From Oxalobacteraceae bacterium (GTDB lineage Bacteria > Pseudomonadota > Gammaproteobacteria > Burkholderiales > Burkholderiaceae_D), in assembly GCA_030698225.1 (NCBI GenBank), contig JAUYNR010000054.1, forward strand, positions 1 to 53,901: a DNA stretch of 53,901 nt. Direction: 5' to 3'. The notes beneath the pieces were generated by a model, which worked only from the letters and a program-made list of their open reading frames with translations, was not told where the DNA came from and did not search any database. Shown here in pieces: positions 6,715-16,417 of this stretch; position 1 is the stretch's first letter, and each line of letters opens with the position of its first letter. Both the position numbers and the translations under genes were made by a program.

Positions 6715-9375
6715 ATGACATCCTTTCTGAAATCGAAGAATACCATCACCGGCAGTGACGTTTTTCGCGTTCTGTCCCCGGTTCTTTACGCCTCGGCGCT
6801 GCTGCACGGAGGATTTACCCTGAGTTGGCAGCACAATCTGCGAACTTACGCACACCTGGCGTCGACGGCTGTTCTGGCGCTGTTGCTGTTGCTTGCACTG
6901 CAACGCCTGTTTTCCAGTACGGCAAAGGATTTAACACGCCGGCGCGGCTTGATCGAGTGTGGCGCGACGCTGCTGGCGGTGATCACGCTGGCGCTGCCAC
7001 CATCCGGGATGGCATTCCCCTGGCTGATCATGATGGTTTGCCTGTTCCCTCTGATTCTGAGCGGCAGGTTGATGATAGGCCTGGTGGCAGCGATCGGCCT
7101 GACCGGCCTGGCACTCAATCTGTTTTCAGGCGCAGCGGCCGCCGACTTGCTATCCCAGCTTCTGGTTATCCTGTTTGCCGGCGCGCTGGCCGTATTGCTG
7201 TCTGAAGTGCTGCGCTTTCACCTAGTCACCACACGCAAATCGCGCGTCAATCTGGCGCGTTTCAATGCCATCGCCCGCGTAACCCAGAATGTGTTCATCA
7301 TTACCGATGCCGACCTCAAGGTGCTGTTCGTAAATCGGGCCATCAAGGAAATCATCGGCACTACGCAGAACGAGATCGTACGCAACGGCCTGCCGTCTGC
7401 GGTCCATCCGGACGATCTGGCTGCATACCGGAAAAATTTGTGCGCATTGCAAAAATTGCCGAACAGCACCATTTTTATCCGCTACCGGCTGCAGCACAAG
7501 AATGGCCATTGGGTCTGGCTGGAAACCTATGGCTACAACATGCTGCATGACAATGCCATCAATGGCTTCGTTTTCAACATCATCAACATTACCGAGCGCA
7601 AGATGGCAGAGCAGAAACTCTACAACGAGCGCACGTTGCTGCGTGCGGTGCTGGACCATAACCCGTCGATGATGTACGCCACCGATCTGAAGGGGCGCTT
7701 CACGATCAGCAACCACAGTTTCCGGCACCGTTTTGGTTTCCTGTCGGAAGATGATTTGCGCGGCAAGACCAATCACGATGTGATGCTGATGCAGGGCACG
7801 GATATGCAAAAGCATATTGCCCGGCAACTCGCGCATGAAAGCCAGTTGCATGATGCCAGGATCATGCAAAGCGGCGAGTCCGTGCAGAGTATTGAAATCG
7901 AAGGCCTGTGGGAAAACGAGGCGCCGCGCTGGTTCATGTCCAACAAATATCCGTTGCGCGATAGCAATGGCAAGACTATTGGCATCCTCAATAGAATGCA
8001 CGACGTCACCCATCGCAAGGAATATGAAAGCCATCTGAAATACCAGGCGTTGCACGACCCCTTGACCGGCCTGGCCAATCGCCGTTACACGCTGCAGAGC
8101 ATTGCGGAGAGCATTGTTCGTTTCCGCACCACAGAGGACGTATTCACAGTGCTGTATTGCGATCTCGATTTCTTCAAGAACGTCAACGACATCCACGGCC
8201 ATGAGTTCGGCGATAAATGTCTGCTGGAAATCACGCAACGGCTCGACGCGCAGCTCGACAATACGGATTTTGCAGGCCGCTTCGGCAGCGACGAATTCGT
8301 GATTCTGGTCAAGGCTACACTGACTGACGCGATTGAAAAAGCCGAGGCGCTGTTGCAAGTGCTGTCCGTGCCGCTGATCGTCAATGACGTTATCGTCAAG
8401 GTCGGTGTCAGCATCGGCATCGCCCAGATGCGCGACGACCACTCCAGCCCCTCTGACCTGATTTGCGATGCCGACGCTGCGATGTATCAAGCCAAAGAAC
8501 TGGGGCGCAACCGTATCGTAATTTTTGACGCTTCGCTGCGCGACATCTCGACCCGGCGCGCTCAGCTGGACGCCGCTTTGCATTTCGCGCTGGAACGCAA
8601 TGAATTCAGCATTCTGTATCAGCCGAAAGTGTCGATGCAGGACCGCAGCCTCAAGGGGTTGGAGCTGCTGCTGCGCTGGAACAGCCCGCAGTATGGCGAA
8701 ATTTCGCCGACCGAATTCATCCCGATTGCGGAGAGCAACGGCCTCATCGTACCGATCGGATTGTGGGTGCTGGAGCAGGCCTGCAAACAGCAACAGCACT
8801 GGCAAACCGCATTTCCGGAAAGCGCCGGCGTGACCGTTGCGGTCAATGTTTCGATGCGCCAGTTGCTGCAAACCGCATTTCTGCCGGAAGTCACGCGCAT
8901 TCTGGAAGAATCGGGCGTGATGCCGGCCAGCATCGAACTGGAACTGACCGAAACCTCGGTCATGGCAAGTCCGCTGCAGGTGATAGAAAACCTGACGCTG
9001 CTCAAGCGACTGGGATTGCGTCTGGCGCTGGACGATTTCGGCACCGGCTATTCCTCGCTGGCGTACCTGCAAAAATTGCCGATTAATACGCTGAAGATCG
9101 ACAAGGCTTTCGTGACCGGCATCGCAAAAAGAAAGAGCGAGAAAGAAATCATCCGCCTGATCATCGCATTAGCCAGGACCCTGGCGCTCGATATCGTCGC
9201 AGAAGGGGTGGAAACGCAGGAACAGGTCACTGCACTGGTCAGACTGGGATGCGACATCGGGCAAGGTTTCCTGTTTTCGCCACCGATTGACGCGCAGGAA
9301 GTCGAAAAATGGCTGTCCGTGCCCGCACCACGCAAGTGCATGGAAAATACCTCCGAATATGTCCGGATGGATTAA
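6715..9375 (+). CDS. Membrane PAS-GGDEF-EAL cyclic-di-GMP enzyme
   Basis: An 886-residue inner-membrane signalling protein. Residues 20-170 form about five hydrophobic helices, followed by two PAS domains (about 180-300 and 310-440), a GGDEF domain (about 445-605) and an EAL domain (about 620-870). The cyclase signature reads GSDEF (524-528) rather than GGDEF, and the RxxD inhibitory site upstream is absent. The phosphodiesterase domain has ELL (650-652) in place of EAL but keeps the other catalytic positions: Asn711, the DDFGTG loop (773-778), Lys794/Lys797 and Glu830/Glu833 in AEGVET. Breakdown of c-di-GMP is therefore likely; synthesis is uncertain. The ATG at 6715 has only a weak ribosome binding site. 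It is not in an operon with nadB, 66 bases downstream, as far as can be seen. Confidence 0.9.
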   Translation: MTSFLKSKNTITGSDVFRVLSPVLYASALLHGGFTLSWQHNLRTYAHLASTAVLALLLLLALQRLFSSTAKDLTRRRGLIECGATLLAVITLALPPSGMAFPWLIMMVCLFPLILSGRLMIGLVAAIGLTGLALNLFSGAAAADLLSQLLVILFAGALAVLLSEVLRFHLVTTRKSRVNLARFNAIARVTQNVFIITDADLKVLFVNRAIKEIIGTTQNEIVRNGLPSAVHPDDLAAYRKNLCALQKLPNSTIFIRYRLQHKNGHWVWLETYGYNMLHDNAINGFVFNIINITERKMAEQKLYNERTLLRAVLDHNPSMMYATDLKGRFTISNHSFRHRFGFLSEDDLRGKTNHDVMLMQGTDMQKHIARQLAHESQLHDARIMQSGESVQSIEIEGLWENEAPRWFMSNKYPLRDSNGKTIGILNRMHDVTHRKEYESHLKYQALHDPLTGLANRRYTLQSIAESIVRFRTTEDVFTVLYCDLDFFKNVNDIHGHEFGDKCLLEITQRLDAQLDNTDFAGRFGSDEFVILVKATLTDAIEKAEALLQVLSVPLIVNDVIVKVGVSIGIAQMRDDHSSPSDLICDADAAMYQAKELGRNRIVIFDASLRDISTRRAQLDAALHFALERNEFSILYQPKVSMQDRSLKGLELLLRWNSPQYGEISPTEFIPIAESNGLIVPIGLWVLEQACKQQQHWQTAFPESAGVTVAVNVSMRQLLQTAFLPEVTRILEESGVMPASIELELTETSVMASPLQVIENLTLLKRLGLRLALDDFGTGYSSLAYLQKLPINTLKIDKAFVTGIAKRKSEKEIIRLIIALARTLALDIVAEGVETQEQVTALVRLGCDIGQGFLFSPPIDAQEVEKWLSVPAPRKCMENTSEYVRMD

Positions 9376-9441
9376 TCAGAACAATGGCAGGATTGACGCC
9401 ACATCCGTTATAGTTCCGTAAACAACTCACTTATTGCCCAC

Positions 9442-11043
9442 ATGAAATTTGATGTCGTCATTATCGGTAGCGGCCTGGCCGGCCTTTCCGTAGCGCTGCA
9501 CCTGGCTGAAAACCATCAAGTCGCCATCGTTACCAAGCGGCATCTACTGGATGGTGCCAGCAACTGGGCCCAGGGCGGGATTGCCGCCGTGCTCGATTCC
9601 GGTGACAGTTACGCGCAACATATAGAAGACACCCTGATTGCCGGTGCCGGCCTGTGCGACGAGGCAGCAACCCGCAACATCGTCGAGCACGGGCGGGAAG
9701 CGATTGATTGGCTGATCTCCCAGGGCGTACCATTTACCCGCGACGGCAGTGCCGAACTCGGCTACCACCTGACTCGCGAAGGCGGCCATAGCCAGCGCCG
9801 CATCATCCACGCGGCCGACGCCACCGGTCATGCGGTACAGGTCACGCTGGAAGAAAAAGTGCGCAAGCACCCGAATATCACGCTGCTGGAAAACCATTAT
9901 GCGATCGACCTGATTACGTCCGACAAACTGGACCAGAAATCGTCAGCGCCGGAGTGTGTCGGACTGTATGTCCAAAATGCCGTCACCGGCCAGGTCATCA
10001 CGATTGCCGCCGGTCATACCGTGCTGGCCACTGGCGGCGCCGGCAAGGTGTATCTGTACACCACCAATCCGGACACTGCCACCGGCGACGGCATTGCGAT
10101 GGCCTGGCGCGCCGGTTGCCGGGTGGCCAACATGGAATTCATACAGTTTCATCCGACCTGCCTGTATCACCCTTATGCGAAGTCGTTCCTGATTTCAGAA
10201 GCGATGCGCGGCGAAGGCGGCTTGCTCAAGCTGCCGCCTGAAGCCGGCGCAGCGGCCGGCCTGCGTTTCATGCCGGAACATGACGCACGCGCCGAACTGG
10301 CGTCACGCGATATAGTCGCCCGCGCGATAGATTTCGAGATGAAAAAACGCGGCCTCGATTATGTCCATCTGGACATTAGCCACCAGAGCCCGGAATTCCT
10401 GCAAGAACATTTCCCGACCATTTATGCGCGTTGCATGGAACTCGGTATCGATATCGCCAAAGAGCCGATCCCGGTAGTGCCAGCGGCCCACTATACCTGC
10501 GGCGGCGTGGTCACCGACATGCATGGCAGAGCCGATATTACAGGTTTGTACGTGGTCGGCGAGAGCGCATATACCGGCCTGCATGGTGCCAACCGGCTGG
10601 CCAGCAATTCGCTGCTGGAGTGCGTGGTGCTGGGCCGCGCCGCCGCGCTGGAGATCGATCGCAAGCCCAGGACTATCGATCAATCGTTGCCGCAATGGGA
10701 TGAAAGCCGCGTCACCGATGCCGATGAAGAGGTCGTGATTTCGCATAATTGGGATGAATTGCGCCGCTTGATGTGGAATTACGTCGGTATCGTGCGCACC
10801 ACCAAGCGCCTCAATCGTGCGCAACGCCGGATCAGCCTGCTGAAGGAGGAAATCGATGAGTACTACTCCAATTTCCGCATCACCAACGATCTGGTGGAAT
10901 TGCGCAACCTGGTGGAAGTCGCTTCGCTGATCATTAATAGCGCGCTGCTCCGCAGCGAGAGCCGCGGCTTGCATTTCAGCCGTGACTACCCCAGCACGCT
11001 GCCCAAGGCATTGCCGAGCGTATTGTCGCCGAAACAGCGTTAG
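9442..11043 (+). CDS. nadB: L-aspartate oxidase
   Basis: FAD enzyme that oxidises L-aspartate to iminoaspartate, the first step of de novo NAD synthesis, feeding NadA. The 533 residues open with the FAD-binding Rossmann motif [15 protein letters not shown] (4-18), followed by the family segments [23 protein letters not shown] ([14 protein letters not shown]), EFIQFHPT and [15 protein letters not shown], and a helical C-terminal domain. Length matches the family. The ATG at 9442 fits the start of the fold. The gene faces nadC and nadA on the opposite strand, so all three de novo genes cluster, sharing the terminator at 11059-11096. Confidence 0.96.
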   Translation: MKFDVVIIGSGLAGLSVALHLAENHQVAIVTKRHLLDGASNWAQGGIAAVLDSGDSYAQHIEDTLIAGAGLCDEAATRNIVEHGREAIDWLISQGVPFTRDGSAELGYHLTREGGHSQRRIIHAADATGHAVQVTLEEKVRKHPNITLLENHYAIDLITSDKLDQKSSAPECVGLYVQNAVTGQVITIAAGHTVLATGGAGKVYLYTTNPDTATGDGIAMAWRAGCRVANMEFIQFHPTCLYHPYAKSFLISEAMRGEGGLLKLPPEAGAAAGLRFMPEHDARAELASRDIVARAIDFEMKKRGLDYVHLDISHQSPEFLQEHFPTIYARCMELGIDIAKEPIPVVPAAHYTCGGVVTDMHGRADITGLYVVGESAYTGLHGANRLASNSLLECVVLGRAAALEIDRKPRTIDQSLPQWDESRVTDADEEVVISHNWDELRRLMWNYVGIVRTTKRLNRAQRRISLLKEEIDEYYSNFRITNDLVELRNLVEVASLIINSALLRSESRGLHFSRDYPSTLPKALPSVLSPKQR

Positions 11044-11058
11044 GAACCCGTTCGACAT

Positions 11059-11096
11059 AAAAAATGCACGGTCGCATACTGCGCCGTGCATTTTTT
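11059..11096. terminator. Bidirectional intrinsic terminator between nadB and nadC
   Basis: A perfect 13-bp inverted repeat (11059-11071 with 11084-11096) around a 12-base loop. The stem ends in six T on either strand, so it can stop nadB transcripts (plus) and nadC transcripts (minus). Confidence 0.85.
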
Positions 11097-11166
11097 ATGC
11101 CGCAATGTTCTTACGCGGGAAATGCTATGTTTTAGTGCATACTCCAATAAATAATGAAATTTCTGA

Positions 11167-12045
11167 CTAGCTCGACAGCTTCCCGACAATCCGCAACGAA
11201 TAATCGGTAGCCCGCACATCCTTGGTCAAACCGCCGATCGAGATCCGGTCGACGCCGGTTTCGGCGATCGCGCGCAGCGTCGTCATGTTGATGCCGCCGG
11301 ATGCTTCCAGCAACGCGCGCCCGGCGGTGATTTGCACCGCCTCCCGCATCGCATCGGTGCTGAAATTATCCAGCAGCACCGACCGGGCGCCGGCGTCCAG
11401 CGCTTCTTCTAACTGTTGAAGAGATTCGACCTCGATCTGAATCGGCACCCCGGAACGCAAGCCCAGCGCTGCAGCCATCACCGCGCCGATGCTGCCGGCC
11501 GCGGCAATGTGGTTTTCCTTGATCAAAATGCCGTCGTACAAGGCCAGCCGCTGGTTCTGGCCGCCGCCCACCCGCACCGCGTATTTTTGCGCCAGCCGCA
11601 ATCCCGGCAAAGTCTTGCGCGTATCCAGGATGGCGGCACCGGTGCCTTCGACCGCCGCTACATGACGCCGCGTCGCGCTGGCCACGCCCGACAGCAGTTG
11701 CAGAAAATTCAGCGCGCTGCGCTCTGCGGTCAGCAGTGCGCGCGCCGGCGCTTCGATCACGCAGGCTGTGCTGTCGGCAGCCATCAGGTCGCCTTCCGCA
11801 TGACGCCATTCGATCCGGATGCCCGGGTTGACCGATTGCATCACTCCTTCAAACCACGGCGCACCGCATAACACAGCCTCTTCGCGCACCAGCACGCGGG
11901 CCTCGACCCACTCATGCTCGGGCACCAGCAGGCCGGTGACGTCGCCGCTGCCGATATCCTCTTCCAGCGCGATGCGAATATTCTCTTCAAAGGCGGCCGC
12001 CAGATCGGGGCCCATCGGGGCAAATCGGTTAGTCAGTGTGCTCAT
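11167..12045 (-). CDS. nadC: Nicotinate-nucleotide pyrophosphorylase (carboxylating; quinolinate phosphoribosyltransferase)
   Basis: Converts quinolinate and PRPP to nicotinate mononucleotide, the third de novo NAD step. The 292-residue product has the N-terminal open-faced sheet ([12 protein letters not shown]) and then the barrel with family segments RTALNFLQ-like ([14 protein letters not shown]), [23 protein letters not shown] and [11 protein letters not shown], ending with EASGGI and [10 protein letters not shown]. The frame is open to 12264, but the ATG at 12045 is preferred: it overlaps the nadA stop as ATGA, which points to coupled translation, and matches the start of the family fold. 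It follows nadA and ends at the terminator shared with nadB. Confidence 0.95.
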   Translation of the reverse strand: MSTLTNRFAPMGPDLAAAFEENIRIALEEDIGSGDVTGLLVPEHEWVEARVLVREEAVLCGAPWFEGVMQSVNPGIRIEWRHAEGDLMAADSTACVIEAPARALLTAERSALNFLQLLSGVASATRRHVAAVEGTGAAILDTRKTLPGLRLAQKYAVRVGGGQNQRLALYDGILIKENHIAAAGSIGAVMAAALGLRSGVPIQIEVESLQQLEEALDAGARSVLLDNFSTDAMREAVQITAGRALLEASGGINMTTLRAIAETGVDRISIGGLTKDVRATDYSLRIVGKLSS

Positions 12046-13181
12046 GCCGGTCCTATCCCTGAAAACAACTTGGATTCCTGCGCCAGATCGGCGCCGGGGC
12101 GCACATTGGCTTTCTTTTTGGCTGCAAAATCGAGCATGCGGTCGATGCAGAGCACCGCCTTGCGGCCAATTTCCGGATCGACAAAAACTTCGTTGCTGCC
12201 GTTTTCCAGCGCATCGGCCAGGTTGGCCAGCCCGTTCATCGCCATCCACGGGCAATGGGCGCAACTCTTGCAGGTGGCGCTGTTGCCGGCGGTCGGCGCT
12301 TCGATGAAAGTCTTGCCCGGGGCGGTCATGCGCATCTTGTGCAGGATGCCGTTATCAGTTGCAACGATGAAAGTGTCGGTACCCTGCGTTTGCGTGGCTG
12401 CAATCATTTGCGAAGTGGAACCGACCACATCGGCCAGCGCCACCACCGCCTGCGGCGACTCCGGATGCACCAGCACCTTGGCATGCGGATATTGCTGCTT
12501 CAGCAATTCCAGTTCGACTGCCTTGAATTCGTCATGCACCAGGCACGAGCCCTGCCACAGCAGCATGTCGGCACCGGTCTGTTTCTGGATATAGCCGCCC
12601 AGGTGCTTGTCCGGCGCCCACAGGATTTTCTTGCCCTGCGCATGCAGGTGGGCGATGATGTCGAGCCCGATCGAGGATGTCACCATCCAGTCGGCGCGCG
12701 CCTTGACCGCCGCGCTGGTATTCGCATACACCACCACGGTGCGGTCCGGATGGGCATCGCAGAAGGCGGCGAATTCGTCTGCCGGGCAACCCAGGTCGAG
12801 CGAGCAGGTGGCGTCCAGATCCGGCATCAGCACGCGTTTTTCCGGGCTTAGGATTTTCGCGGTTTCGCCCATGAAGCGCACGCCGGCGACCACCAGCGTC
12901 TTGGCCGGATGATCGCGGCCGAAGCGCGCCATCTCCAGCGAGTCCGAGACGCAGCCGCCGGTTTCTTCGGCCAAGTCCTGAATATCCGGGTCGACATAAT
13001 AATGGGCCACCAGCACTGCATCGCGCTCCTTGAGCAAGCGCCTGATGCGTTCTTTCAGCGCGGTTTTCTCGGCCGGCGACGGTGCGGCTGGCGTGCGGGC
13101 CCAGGCCTGCGCGGTACAACTGGAACCGGTTTCCATTTGCGGGTGCTCGAATTCAACGGGTTTGATCACTTGAGTTTGCAT
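12042..13181 (-). CDS. nadA: Quinolinate synthase A
   Basis: Iron-sulfur enzyme condensing iminoaspartate with dihydroxyacetone phosphate to quinolinate. The 379-residue product has the three-fold repeated alpha/beta domains. Its three probable 4Fe-4S ligands are Cys126 (DATCSLD), Cys213 (WQGSCLV) and Cys310, the last Cys of CKSCAHC; the spacing matches the E. coli ligands. [11 protein letters not shown] and FMGETAKIL are further family segments. The first in-frame codon of the open frame (13196) is TTG; the ATG at 13181 is preferred, although neither has a strong ribosome binding site. It overlaps nadC by 4 bases. Confidence 0.95.
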   Translation of the reverse strand: MQTQVIKPVEFEHPQMETGSSCTAQAWARTPAAPSPAEKTALKERIRRLLKERDAVLVAHYYVDPDIQDLAEETGGCVSDSLEMARFGRDHPAKTLVVAGVRFMGETAKILSPEKRVLMPDLDATCSLDLGCPADEFAAFCDAHPDRTVVVYANTSAAVKARADWMVTSSIGLDIIAHLHAQGKKILWAPDKHLGGYIQKQTGADMLLWQGSCLVHDEFKAVELELLKQQYPHAKVLVHPESPQAVVALADVVGSTSQMIAATQTQGTDTFIVATDNGILHKMRMTAPGKTFIEAPTAGNSATCKSCAHCPWMAMNGLANLADALENGSNEVFVDPEIGRKAVLCIDRMLDFAAKKKANVRPGADLAQESKLFSGIGPA

Positions 13182-13482
13182 ATGCGGCTTGGCCAATGTG
13201 GTCAGTGTAAAAGGGTTGACGGTGATTATTTCAATACAATTGATATCGGCCCGGGACGCAATAAAACAAGGCGATAAAACAGGGCACCCGATATCGCAAG
13301 GAAATGACTGAAATCAATACCTGCGATGCACGGTCTGCTATGCTTTGGATCGTATTTATTCGCTGCAATGCAACACGATTCGGCAGCAGCCCGAATTTTA
13401 CTCTCGTTTTCGAGATGAAATGCTCTGCGAAGCATTCAAATCGCGCCGGCATGGCAATGACTGACAGCCTGAACCTGATCAT
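13182..13482. other. Intergenic region between nadA and a small conserved gene
   Basis: About 300 bases between divergent genes. A 60-codon plus-strand frame (13304-13486) lacks a ribosome binding site and any recognisable feature and is not called. No structured RNA was recognised. The promoters of both neighbours must lie here. Confidence 0.35.
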
Positions 13483-13704
13483 ATGAACAATCGTATTTTC
13501 GACAAAACCCAAAAAGGCCGCGAAGAGATCGTCACGCGTAAATATCGCTTGGCGCAACGATTGCGCGCATTGCTGGTGATGATCGACGGCCAGCACAGCA
13601 GCGCGGATCTGCTGGAAAAAGTATCCGGTCTCGGGTTGGACGAACATAGCATTCAGGAGTTGCACGATAACGGTTACATTCACATGATTGACAGCCCGAA
13701 ATGA
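13483..13704 (+). CDS. Small conserved hypothetical protein
   Basis: A 73-residue soluble protein with no signal peptide or membrane segment. It opens NNRIFDKTQKGREEIVTR, followed by a basic helix (KYRLAQRLRALLVMIDG) and an acidic helical half (SADLLEKVSGLGLDEHSIQELHDNGYI). The layout suggests a compact helical or winged-helix-like domain; similar short proteins occur in Burkholderiales as far as I recall, without known function. The gene is a single unit: it is divergent from nadA, and a strong terminator starts directly after its stop. Reality is supported by that terminator and by the plausible composition; no clear ribosome binding site precedes the ATG. Confidence 0.65.
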   Translation: MNNRIFDKTQKGREEIVTRKYRLAQRLRALLVMIDGQHSSADLLEKVSGLGLDEHSIQELHDNGYIHMIDSPK

Positions 13705-13742
13705 AAAAAGCGCACTGTGAATTAAGACACAGTGCGCTTTTT
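13705..13742. terminator. Bidirectional intrinsic terminator
   Basis: A perfect 15-bp stem (13705-13719 with 13728-13742), GC-rich in the middle and ending in five T on either strand, with an 8-base loop. It serves the small gene on the plus strand and ybiT, which ends at 13760, on the minus strand. Confidence 0.88.
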
Positions 13743-13759
13743 CAGATCAGCCGCAGCGA

Positions 13760-15358
13760 TTAATCAATGCCCTGGCTGCGCAGGTAATCCTCGTAATTGC
13801 CCAGAAAATCGACGATTCCGGTTTCCTTGACTTCCAGGATGCGGGTGGCCAGCGAGGAAACGAATTCCCGGTCGTGCGAAACGAAGATCAGCGTGCCCGC
13901 GTATTTTTCCAGCGCGATATTGAGCGACTCGATGGTTTCCATATCCATATGGTTGGTCGGCTCGTCCATCAGCAACACATTATGGCGGCCCAGCATCAGC
14001 TTGCCGTAGGTCATGCGGCCCTTTTCGCCGCCGGACAAGACTGTCACCGATTTTTTCACGTCATCGCCGGAAAACAGCAGGCGGCCCAGAATCGAGCGCA
14101 CCGCCTGGTCATCGTCGCCTTCCTTGGTCCAGCGTCCCATCCAGTCGGTCAGATTGATGTCCTTGGCGAAGTTTTCGGTCGGGTCTTGCGGCATGTAGCC
14201 GACATCCGCATGTTCGGCCCATTTTGCAAAACCGCTGTCAGGCTGCAGCCCGCATACATCACCGCCGATGCAGCGCAGCAAGGTGGTCTTGCCGACGCCG
14301 TTGGCGCCGATGATGGCAATGCGTTCGCCGGCTTCGACCATCAGGTTGACGTTTTTGAAAATCGTGTGGTCGTAACTCTTGCTCAGGCCCTGCACCTCGA
14401 CCGCTTGACGATGCAGTTTTTTCTCGCCGTCGAAGCGCACGAACGGATTCTGGCGCGACGATGGTTTCAGATCCTCGACCTTGATCTTCTCGATCTGCTT
14501 GGCGCGCGAGGTGGCTTGGCGCGCCTTCGATTTATTGGCGGAGAAGCGGCGCACGAAATCCTGCAACTCGGCGACTTTTTCTTTCGCCTTGGTGTTGACC
14601 GATTGCTGCTGCTGGCGCGCCTGCGTGGAAGCAAACATGTAATCGTCGTAATTGCCCGGATACACCTTCAATGTACCGTAATCCATGTCGGCCATATGGG
14701 TGCAGACCTGATTCAGGAAATGGCGGTCATGCGAAATGATGATCATGGTCGAATTGCGCTCGTTGAGCACGTCTTCGAGCCAACGGATGGTGTTGATGTC
14801 GAGGTTGTTGGTCGGCTCATCGAGCAGCAGGATGTCAGGATTGGAGAACAGCGCCTGCGCCAGCAATACCCGCAATTTCCAGCCGGGCGCGACGTTGCTC
14901 ATCGGTCCCTGGTGCTGCTCGATAGCCACGCCGACACCCAGCAACAGTTCGCCGGCACGCGATTCCGCGGTATAGCCATCGTATTCGGCGAATTTCGCCT
15001 CCAGGTCGGCGGCCTTCATGTAGTCGTCGTCGGTGGCTTCCGGATCGGCGTAAATCGCATCGCGCTCGGCCATCACCGCCCACATCTCGGTATGGCCCAT
15101 CATCACCACATCCAGCACGCGCATCTCTTCAAATCCAAACTGGTCCTGGCGCAACTTGCCCAGCCGCTCATTGGTATCAAGCATGACGGTGCCGGCAGAC
15201 TGTTCGAGATCGCCGCCCAGAATCTTCATGAAGGTGGACTTGCCACAGCCGTTGGCGCCGATCAGCCCGTAACGGTTGCCCTCGCCGAATTTGACCGAAA
15301 TGTTCTCGAACAACGGCTTGACGCCGAACTGCATGGTGATGTTTGCTGTAGATAACAC
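13760..15358 (-). CDS. ybiT: ABC-F family ATPase, YbiT type
   Basis: Soluble ATPase with two nucleotide-binding domains and no membrane part; ABC-F proteins act on the ribosome rather than in transport. NBD1 has Walker [10 protein letters not shown] near residue 36 and Walker [15 protein letters not shown]2 has GANGVGKTT, signature [10 protein letters not shown] and [11 protein letters not shown]. The first signature is replaced by [10 protein letters not shown], as in E. coli YbiT. Between the domains is the charged linker (about 240-305, [12 protein letters not shown]...[10 protein letters not shown]) that in ABC-F factors reaches the peptidyl-transferase centre. Start is GTG at 15358, preceded by AAAGG and matching the E. 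coli start. Length 532 is typical. It is transcribed alone, towards the terminator at 13705-13742. Confidence 0.93.
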   Translation of the reverse strand: MLSTANITMQFGVKPLFENISVKFGEGNRYGLIGANGCGKSTFMKILGGDLEQSAGTVMLDTNERLGKLRQDQFGFEEMRVLDVVMMGHTEMWAVMAERDAIYADPEATDDDYMKAADLEAKFAEYDGYTAESRAGELLLGVGVAIEQHQGPMSNVAPGWKLRVLLAQALFSNPDILLLDEPTNNLDINTIRWLEDVLNERNSTMIIISHDRHFLNQVCTHMADMDYGTLKVYPGNYDDYMFASTQARQQQQSVNTKAKEKVAELQDFVRRFSANKSKARQATSRAKQIEKIKVEDLKPSSRQNPFVRFDGEKKLHRQAVEVQGLSKSYDHTIFKNVNLMVEAGERIAIIGANGVGKTTLLRCIGGDVCGLQPDSGFAKWAEHADVGYMPQDPTENFAKDINLTDWMGRWTKEGDDDQAVRSILGRLLFSGDDVKKSVTVLSGGEKGRMTYGKLMLGRHNVLLMDEPTNHMDMETIESLNIALEKYAGTLIFVSHDREFVSSLATRILEVKETGIVDFLGNYEDYLRSQGID

Positions 15359-15415
15359 TTGCTGAAACCTTTAAAAACGTGAACTAAATAACTGCTTATT
15401 ATACCTTGTAAGTCA

Positions 15416-15450
15416 AGCGCTTATTTTGGGCTGGCCGCGGTGTGTCGCGA
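15416..15450. repeat. Left copy of an imperfect direct repeat flanking a three-gene patch
   Basis: Starts AGCGCTTATTTT and continues with GG, CGGTGT and CGCGA blocks. A related sequence in the same orientation lies at 16986-17025. The first 12 bases are identical and the rest aligns with small gaps. It is upstream of ybiT. Confidence 0.45.
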
Positions 15451-15591
15451 GATATGGGATAGCCGGGTGATGTGCCAGAAATTTAGAGATACGACTAATT
15501 CGTCTTGTTAATCAGGTCGTTCAGACGGTAAGTATCGGACGATTGCGCCCAGAGGGATGGGTGATCAAACATAAGTAAAATGTTATGACCT

Positions 15592-15948
15592 TCATATGGA
15601 ATCTCCGGTCTCGTTCGGGGCGGCATACGGGCGTACTACATAATCGGCATCATCGTTACCGCCGAATCCGAGAGGTAGCATCGGCTCATAGGCGTCCACA
15701 TCAACAGTAAAATGCTCTCGCTTCGCCTGTTCACATTCCCTGATGAATTCCAGCTCCTCCTCACTGTAGTAAAGGCGCTTGTCAACAGCGTAGCTGATCT
15801 TCGCGTTCCTTCGGTGACATGATGTGCATCTTAGCCTAAGCGAAGGGTTTTTGGTGCGGTCCATCCTGGCCTGAAGTCCGCCGGTAATTATCCTCGTGTG
15901 GCCACAGTAAGTACAAATCACCGCCGGGGCTAGAAACCCTCCGTTCAT
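15592..15948 (-). CDS. Hypothetical zinc-ribbon-like protein
   Basis: A 118-residue protein of unknown function. Two CxxC knuckles (CTYCG near residue 12 and CTSCH near residue 41) separated by about 25 residues suggest a zinc ribbon of the kind found in small nucleic-acid-binding or phage-like proteins. The second half is acidic (YYSEEELEFIRECEQAKREHFTV region) and has no recognised fold. There is no signal peptide. The ATG at 15948 has GGAG six bases upstream. It is the last of three minus-strand genes in the patch bounded by the direct repeats, 12 bases after its neighbour, and base composition is less GC-biased than in the flanking core genes. I do not recognise the family. Confidence 0.6.
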   Translation of the reverse strand: MNGGFLAPAVICTYCGHTRIITGGLQARMDRTKNPSLRLRCTSCHRRNAKISYAVDKRLYYSEEELEFIRECEQAKREHFTVDVDAYEPMLPLGFGGNDDADYVVRPYAAPNETGDSI

Positions 15949-15960
15949 AGGTCACTCCGG

Positions 15961-16416
15961 CTAATTACACCGCATCCCGCCAAAACCGTTCGGCACGCAG
16001 TTTACTGTCTTGGAGGAACTGCGCTTGGCAGCCGTCATTTGGCTATGGTCTTTCCAGAAGTTATATGCCTCAAGCGACGCCTCTTGGCCGCGGCCGTCCT
16101 TCTTCCGCTCGATGTTCCGCATGCACTCCGCTTTCGCGTTGTCAGCCAGCAACTTCCCCTTGTCGTCGCCAAATTTGTAGGATCTAAATTTGCATTCGAG
16201 GGGCGCATTGCTGATGTCCATAGGCTGATCAGCCGAAGATACTTTCCTGGGTGCAGAAAAACCACTACTACTGGGGGAGGCATTAATTCTCTCGGCTGCG
16301 GGTGAGCAGGGTGTGTCGGAGTATACCGTCTTCCCGGTACTCCCCGCGCACTTGTAGACCTGCGCCATACAGGCTGAGCTTGCTGTCAAACACAAGCAAA
16401 GTAATATGAGCCTCAT
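15961..16416 (-). CDS. Secreted DUF4124-type protein
   Basis: A 151-residue protein with a signal peptide (MRLILLCLCLTASSACMA, cut probably before QVYKC). The mature start QVYKCAGSTGKTVYSDTPC is the DUF4124 signature, common in beta- and gammaproteobacterial periplasmic or envelope proteins of unknown function. Cys residues in the first 40 residues and near the C-terminus (NCVPNGFGGMRCN) could form disulfides. The gene lies one base after its upstream neighbour (TAA-C-ATG), so the two are co-translated. A second DUF4124 protein occurs at 31119-31637. What the domain does is not known. Confidence 0.7.
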   Translation of the reverse strand: MRLILLCLCLTASSACMAQVYKCAGSTGKTVYSDTPCSPAAERINASPSSSGFSAPRKVSSADQPMDISNAPLECKFRSYKFGDDKGKLLADNAKAECMRNIERKKDGRGQEASLEAYNFWKDHSQMTAAKRSSSKTVNCVPNGFGGMRCN

Positions 16417-16417
16417 G

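Noticed and set aside
7222..9072. 616-codon open frame on the minus strand
   Set aside because: It lies wholly inside the PAS-GGDEF-EAL gene, with no ribosome binding site; His/Gln/Arg-rich composition is that of an antisense shadow of a GC-rich gene.
13304..13486. 60-codon plus-strand frame before the small conserved gene
   Set aside because: No ribosome binding site and no recognisable features; overlaps the promoter region.
13874..15355. 493-codon open frame opposite ybiT
   Set aside because: Composition rich in His, Gln and Gly without domain features; antisense shadow of a confidently identified ABC-F gene.
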